Positions 59,588-64,000 of a stretch of DNA of 64,000 nt are shown here, one piece after another. How positions within the stretch are numbered: the stretch's first letter is position 1; the number at the start of each line of letters is the position of its first letter. Source of the DNA: Bacteroidota bacterium (lineage in GTDB: Bacteria; Bacteroidota; Bacteroidia; JAHEXY01); contig JAHEXY010000001.1 in the NCBI GenBank assembly GCA_023251875.1, positions 248,001-312,000 on the forward strand. Reading direction: 5' to 3'. Under the pieces are notes generated by a model. That model made no database searches. It saw only the letters and a list, made by a program, of their open reading frames with translations, and had not been told where the DNA came from. A program made the position numbers and the translations under genes.

Positions 59588-60634
59588 ATGCATTTACGTT
59601 TATTTAAATTTCACATTGCTGTTTTATTATTTTCCATTGCTCTATTTTTTAGTAGTTGTAATCATTCAAATAAACACCAAATAGTACCAGCCTTCTACCA
59701 TTGGCAAAGCCAATTGAATTTATCTCCTGAAGAAACATCCTACTTACAAAAACTTCATGTTCAAAAACTATATCTTAAATTTTTTGATGTTGATTGGGAT
59801 GTTGATACAAAACAAGCAATGCCGCTTGCTATACTTGATGTAAAAACAAAGCCTGATTCTGTTGAAATTATCCCAACCGTATTTATTACCAATCGTACTT
59901 TATTAAATATTGGAGATAATGAGATTGATTCTCTCTCAAACCACATTACTAAAAAAGTGAATACTATTGCCGGCAAAGCCAATATTAGTTTTTATGAATT
60001 ACAATTTGATTGCGACTGGACGGAGAAAACCCGCGAAAAATATTTTCGTTTGATTAAACTGGTTCATAAAAATTATACACAAAATAATTTTACTATTTCA
60101 GCTACTATTCGATTGCATCAAATAAAATATTATAAACAAACAGGAGTACCTCCGGTTGATAAAGGCATGCTCATGTTTTACAATACAGGAGATGTAGATG
60201 ATGTTAATACCTCAAATTCAATTTTAGATTTAGAAACAGCCAAAAAGTACTTAGTAAATTTTGATGAATACACCTTGCCTTTAGATGTTGTGCTCCCCGT
60301 ATTTTCATGGGGCGTTTTATACCGAAGAGGAAAATTAATACAATTGTTAAACAATACCTCAGCCAATGACTTTGCCGATACCTCTCGTTTTATATTGCTC
60401 GAAAACAATAAATACAGAGTTGTAAAGAGCACCTATTATAATGGCACGTATCTATACAGCAATGATGTTATCCGGATTGAATCTGTTTCAAACAACACAT
60501 TAGAACAAGCAGCAGATTTACTCAGCAAGCAAATTAAAAACAAAAATATTACTGTGGCATTTTATCATTTACATCCTAGTATTTTTAAAAAATATACTTA
60601 TGAAGAATTGGAAAAAGCGCTTACTCATTTTTAG
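59588..60634 (+). CDS. Lipoprotein of unknown function, DUF3142-like
   Basis: 348 residues. Lipobox FSSC near residues 21-24 of a hydrophobic N-terminus. The mature part (AFYHWQSQLNLSPEETSYLQ, KLYLKFFDVDWDVD, YELQFDCDWTEKTREKYFRL and LPLDVVLPVFSWGVLYRRGKL) looks like a TIM-barrel glycosidase-type protein of the DUF3142 group; Asp and Glu residues near 130-140 could be catalytic, which I cannot establish. Its 3' end overlaps the next gene by 35 bp in another frame, so the pair is coupled. Confidence 0.72.
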   Translation: MHLRLFKFHIAVLLFSIALFFSSCNHSNKHQIVPAFYHWQSQLNLSPEETSYLQKLHVQKLYLKFFDVDWDVDTKQAMPLAILDVKTKPDSVEIIPTVFITNRTLLNIGDNEIDSLSNHITKKVNTIAGKANISFYELQFDCDWTEKTREKYFRLIKLVHKNYTQNNFTISATIRLHQIKYYKQTGVPPVDKGMLMFYNTGDVDDVNTSNSILDLETAKKYLVNFDEYTLPLDVVLPVFSWGVLYRRGKLIQLLNNTSANDFADTSRFILLENNKYRVVKSTYYNGTYLYSNDVIRIESVSNNTLEQAADLLSKQIKNKNITVAFYHLHPSIFKKYTYEELEKALTHF

Positions 60635-63137
60635 TGAGCTATTGATTGTATTATTTTTTGCTTCCAATAATGAAAGTCATGCCTGTGGACCTAGTTATGA
60701 TGAATATGATAGAATGTACCGCTTTTTTAACCCTGAAGTAATAAATTCAGATGAATATAAACCATTTTATTTTTCAATTTTTGACACTTATACTTCTTTA
60801 ATATTGGATCCCGATTCAAATAGAGAAGATAATTTAAAAGATTGGGATGCATTTTTGGTACCAATAAGCGATCATTACTTAATAAATGATTTGCTATATA
60901 CTGATGAGATTGATTTGTTAAAACAAATAAGTCTTTATGTTGATAGTGAAATTTATAATGCTCCATATTATAAAAATAACGCTCTAATTGAAAAATGGAA
61001 AAAAGATAAAAATACAGAAGTCATAAATTATATCATCTATGCTAAATCGTGTGAACCATTTTGTATTAGCACTTCTGATCGATGGGAAGAAAAAGAAAAT
61101 ATGGACCCAATTAAATTAAATGTATTGGTAAATGAAGGATTAGCTGCATATAATAAGACTACAACTTCATTTATAAAATTACGTTATGCTTACCAAATTG
61201 TAAGACTATATAGATACTCCCAACAATATGATAAATGCATTGAGACTTATAACAATCTAATAGGCCCTCTAAAAACAAATAGTACTATTAAATATTGGGC
61301 AATGGAACAAATGGCAGGTGCGTTCTTAAAAATAAAACAATATGCTAAAGCCGCTTATTATTTTTCGATGGTTTTTAATAACGATAAAAACAAAAGGGCT
61401 TCTTCACTTAACAGTTTTTATATCCCTAATGACTCTGTTTGGAATGAATGTGTGAACCTCTGTCAAAATAAGAAAGAACGGTCTAGTCTCTATTTTATGC
61501 GAGGCATTAATTATAATAGTAATGCTCTTGAAGAAATGAAAGAAATTTACAGTTTAAATGAATCATCAAAAGAACTTCAATTATTATTGGTTCGTGAAAT
61601 TTCAAAACTTGAACTTTATATTCCCTTAACTCAAATTGATTCCTCTTACAATTTAGGGCAATCATTACTACAAAAAGAAGAGAATATGGAGTATTTAGAA
61701 AATTTGAGGGTATTTATTGAAAAATGTGTGAGTGAAGGTAAAATAAGTAACAAACAAATTTGGCAACTTAGTTTAGCTTATTTATTTACCCTGCAAGAAA
61801 ATTTTAAACAATCAAATATTGTATTAAACACCATTGGAAAGCAATTCTATGTTGATCTCAAATTTAAAAAGCAGGCTCAAATTATTTCAATAATTAATCA
61901 AGCTAACTTACTTGATAAGCCGGATGAAAAAGCCATGAATAATATTATGGTTCAATACAAGCAAATTTGGAAGAATAAAACTGATATACCAAGTGAATTT
62001 TATACCCAATCTAATTATCGACATTCTTTACTTGAATATATATTGTCTGTTTTTTCCAAAATTTATACCCATTATGGAAATGCAGAGATGGCCTTAATAT
62101 GTACAGGAAGGTATGGTCAATTATATTGTAGGCCAACTATTGAATCAATTAATTGTTTTGAAGCACTAGTACAAAAAGATCAAAAGAATTCCTATGATAG
62201 TCTGCTCTTACAATCATTCTGGAATAATAACTTCTGGTGGGGAACCAATGATATTTGGATAGAGTGGAATGTAACTAAAGAGTGGCAAAGTAATGAGCAA
62301 AATTATAAAAATAGTATTACCAATTTTTGGAGTAATTACAAAATATTGGAATCATATCTTAAAGAATTAAGAGGAACGGTATACTTAGGTGAAGGGAATT
62401 TAACTAATGCCCTTAATGAATTTTCTACCGTAAATTATTCGAATATTAATAGAAACACAGATTTTCCTTATGGTGAATATTACAATCATTTTAATTTAGA
62501 TATAGATCCATTTAAAGGATATATTAATGATTTGAATGATACAATTGACTGGCATGTAAGCAACAGTAACTATACAAAGTATACTTATACAAAAGAGCTT
62601 AAAAAATTATTGGATTTAGAAATCTCCAGTTCGTCTGAAAAGGAAAAAGCAATTACCTGTTTCAAAATTGGCAACGCATATTACAATAGTTCCTTATTTG
62701 GTAAAGCCCATCATATACTTTACCAATACCGTTTTAGAAATTACGATAGTTATTTATATAAAGAAATTACTCTACAAAATAATGGTTTTATAAAACAACG
62801 AGGCATTAGGATATACGATTGTTATTTTAAAGCAAATGAATATTATAAAAAAGCTCTTGCGTTTGCTAATAGTTCTGGAAACAAAGAGCTAGCTGCTAAA
62901 TGTTGCTTTATGCTTGCAAAATGTGAACAAAATGATTTTTACATGTCAGATATTTCTAAAAATATTAAATACAATTATTCTAGCAACGTAAGCTCATTTT
63001 CACAGGAAGAGATAGTAAAGGAAACATCAGGATACCGCAGCAACTTCAAACTCCTCAAAGAAAAATATTCAGATACTCAATTTTATAAAGAAGCAATAAA
63101 AGAATGTAAGTATTTTGAGTATTATGTGAGTAGGTAG
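60600..63137 (+). CDS. Large secreted helical-repeat protein of unknown function
   Basis: 845 residues. The start at ATG 60600 lies inside the preceding gene and gives a signal peptide (RLLIFSELLIVLFFASNNESHA) just before CGPSYDEYDRMYRFFNPE, an N-terminal signature of an uncharacterised Bacteroidota family that recurs beside DUF3142-like genes. Aromatic-rich TPR-like helical repeats follow (AMEQMAGAFLKIKQYAKAAYYFSMVF, given here in pieces: AMEQMAGAFLK, KIKQYAKAAYYFSMVF). No catalytic motif. A periplasmic or surface scaffold is likely; function unknown. Confidence 0.75.
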   Translation: MKNWKKRLLIFSELLIVLFFASNNESHACGPSYDEYDRMYRFFNPEVINSDEYKPFYFSIFDTYTSLILDPDSNREDNLKDWDAFLVPISDHYLINDLLYTDEIDLLKQISLYVDSEIYNAPYYKNNALIEKWKKDKNTEVINYIIYAKSCEPFCISTSDRWEEKENMDPIKLNVLVNEGLAAYNKTTTSFIKLRYAYQIVRLYRYSQQYDKCIETYNNLIGPLKTNSTIKYWAMEQMAGAFLKIKQYAKAAYYFSMVFNNDKNKRASSLNSFYIPNDSVWNECVNLCQNKKERSSLYFMRGINYNSNALEEMKEIYSLNESSKELQLLLVREISKLELYIPLTQIDSSYNLGQSLLQKEENMEYLENLRVFIEKCVSEGKISNKQIWQLSLAYLFTLQENFKQSNIVLNTIGKQFYVDLKFKKQAQIISIINQANLLDKPDEKAMNNIMVQYKQIWKNKTDIPSEFYTQSNYRHSLLEYILSVFSKIYTHYGNAEMALICTGRYGQLYCRPTIESINCFEALVQKDQKNSYDSLLLQSFWNNNFWWGTNDIWIEWNVTKEWQSNEQNYKNSITNFWSNYKILESYLKELRGTVYLGEGNLTNALNEFSTVNYSNINRNTDFPYGEYYNHFNLDIDPFKGYINDLNDTIDWHVSNSNYTKYTYTKELKKLLDLEISSSSEKEKAITCFKIGNAYYNSSLFGKAHHILYQYRFRNYDSYLYKEITLQNNGFIKQRGIRIYDCYFKANEYYKKALAFANSSGNKELAAKCCFMLAKCEQNDFYMSDISKNIKYNYSSNVSSFSQEEIVKETSGYRSNFKLLKEKYSDTQFYKEAIKECKYFEYYVSR

Positions 63138-63162
63138 GTTTTTCAAAATTATAGTTTAATGT

Positions 63163-64000
63163 TTATGCTCCAATCCAAGCAAGGTAATTTTCAGGGCTTA
63201 TTATTTGAAACTGTGAATTTGGATATGCTTCTTTCCATGTTTTAGGTTCTTTTACTTTTTTTGTAACACTCCATTTTGCTTCATAGGCATAAAGGTTTCC
63301 AGCCCTTTCTTCAATAAAATCAATTTCTTGTTGCTGATAGGTGCGCCAAAAATAATTGTTAACCAACATGCCTGAATAGTGTTGGAATTTTATTCGTTCA
63401 GCTAAAAGATAATTTTCCCATAATTCTCCAACATCATTTCGCAATGCAATTGCATTATGGTTTGCAATTAAAGTATTGCGTATACCATTATCATAAAAAT
63501 ACCATTTACTACTTTTTGAAATTTCGTTTCGTAAATTTCTACTAAAGCCTTGTAAGCGATAAATTACAAATACTTTTGAAAGTAAATCTAGATAACGCTC
63601 TACCGTATTCTTACCAATAGAAAGTTGTCGGCCCAATTCATCCATCGACACTTCTTTACCCATTTGAAAAGCAAGCAACCTTAATAAATCTAAAAGTTTG
63701 TTTGAATTACGAATATTTTCAAAGGCAAGAATGTCTTTTAAAAGATAAGAATTAACCAATTCTTTTAAATATTGTGTTTTCTCTTCTTTTGATTCATACT
63801 GAAATAGTTCAGGGTAGGAGCCAAATACAAGCCGATCTTCGAGTCTGGCTTTTGTTTGAATTAAATTTTCGGTTTTGGATATTTCCATTTGTGCTAATGG
63901 AAAAAGATGAAATGTAATTTTTCGGCCGGTTAAGGGTTCTCCTAATTTATTATTTAAATCAAACATTGAAGAACCGGTTACCAATATTTTGATTCCATTT
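63163..64000 (-). CDS. AAA ATPase with DUF4143 domain, N-terminus beyond window
   Basis: The frame is open to the window edge: upstream of codon TTG 63984 it reads NGIKILVTGSSMFDLN, so the annotated part is the C-terminal 279 or so residues. IKILVTGSSMFDLNNKLGEP is the conserved sensor region of the AAA_14 family, and LFQYESKEEKTQYLKELVNSYL followed by a winged-helix segment (LLRLLAFQMGKEVSMDELGRQLS) and a nuclease-like C-terminus (EIDFIEERAGNLYAYEAKW) are DUF4143. The Walker motifs would lie outside the window. The role of such ATPases is unclear; some are linked to mobile or defence functions. Confidence 0.85.
   Translation of the reverse strand, partial: NGIKILVTGSSMFDLNNKLGEPLTGRKITFHLFPLAQMEISKTENLIQTKARLEDRLVFGSYPELFQYESKEEKTQYLKELVNSYLLKDILAFENIRNSNKLLDLLRLLAFQMGKEVSMDELGRQLSIGKNTVERYLDLLSKVFVIYRLQGFSRNLRNEISKSSKWYFYDNGIRNTLIANHNAIALRNDVGELWENYLLAERIKFQHYSGMLVNNYFWRTYQQQEIDFIEERAGNLYAYEAKWSVTKKVKEPKTWKEAYPNSQFQIISPENYLAWIGA

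Noticed and set aside
63163-63984. A complete gene starting with the TTG at 63984
   Set aside because: The frame continues upstream with conserved AAA_14 sequence (NGIKILVTGSS), so the gene is cut by the window edge.

Overview
The window is AT-rich, gene-dense chromosomal DNA from a member of the Bacteroidota. The evidence is consistent: at least five proteins end in type IX secretion (T9SS) sorting domains, there are SprB and PKD repeat proteins, a GWxTD protein, a complete moxR-DUF58-bat (aerotolerance) operon, the ftsK-lolA gene pair, and promoters of the Bacteroidota type (TAnnTTTG). No rRNA, tRNA, CRISPR array, insertion sequence or phage module was seen. The species cannot be named from this sequence.

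Layout. 1-10.8 kb: secreted surface proteins (a truncated DUF11-type adhesin, a giant protein with 13 PKD domains plus dockerin-like and cohesin-like parts, and a second PKD protein). 10.9-12.6 kb: a Fic AMP-transferase and a small membrane protein. 12.6-20.6 kb: prfC, a large AsmA-like protein, lolA and ftsK, all on the minus strand. 20.7-21.6 kb: a three-gene MNT/HEPN cassette resembling a toxin-antitoxin system. 21.8-31.9 kb: lipoproteins, a collagen-like protein, an unusual cysteine-free flavoprotein of the lipoamide-dehydrogenase fold, and divergent prolyl oligopeptidase and DUF885 peptidases. 32-47 kb: accA, a BNR-repeat T9SS protein, a flippase/GT-C/GWxTD envelope cluster, an SprB-repeat T9SS type B protein, a minimal T9SS protein, accC and a phosphoesterase. 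47.3-50.6 kb: a glycosyltransferase and dnaG. 50.7-59.5 kb: the bat operon (moxR, DUF58, a BatD-related membrane protein, batA-batE). 59.6-64 kb: two unknown secreted proteins and a truncated AAA/DUF4143 ATPase.

The most unusual signal is not a gene. Short intergenic elements are scattered through the window. Their arms are built from 7- or 8-nt periodic units, and most are arranged as two convergent, mutually complementary arms. The sequences differ from site to site but the architecture is shared. They sit at almost every junction of the bat operon, and at two places they have entered coding sequence: they encode the N-terminus of batC and the whole signal-peptide region of the gene before batA. 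A separate palindromic REP-like family (CTCTCC/GGAGAG core, about seven copies), a TAATGCCGAT family on both sides of accA, and two triple-mini-hairpin elements complete a dense set of dispersed repeats. Functional statements about these repeats are inference; their sequences and positions are read directly.
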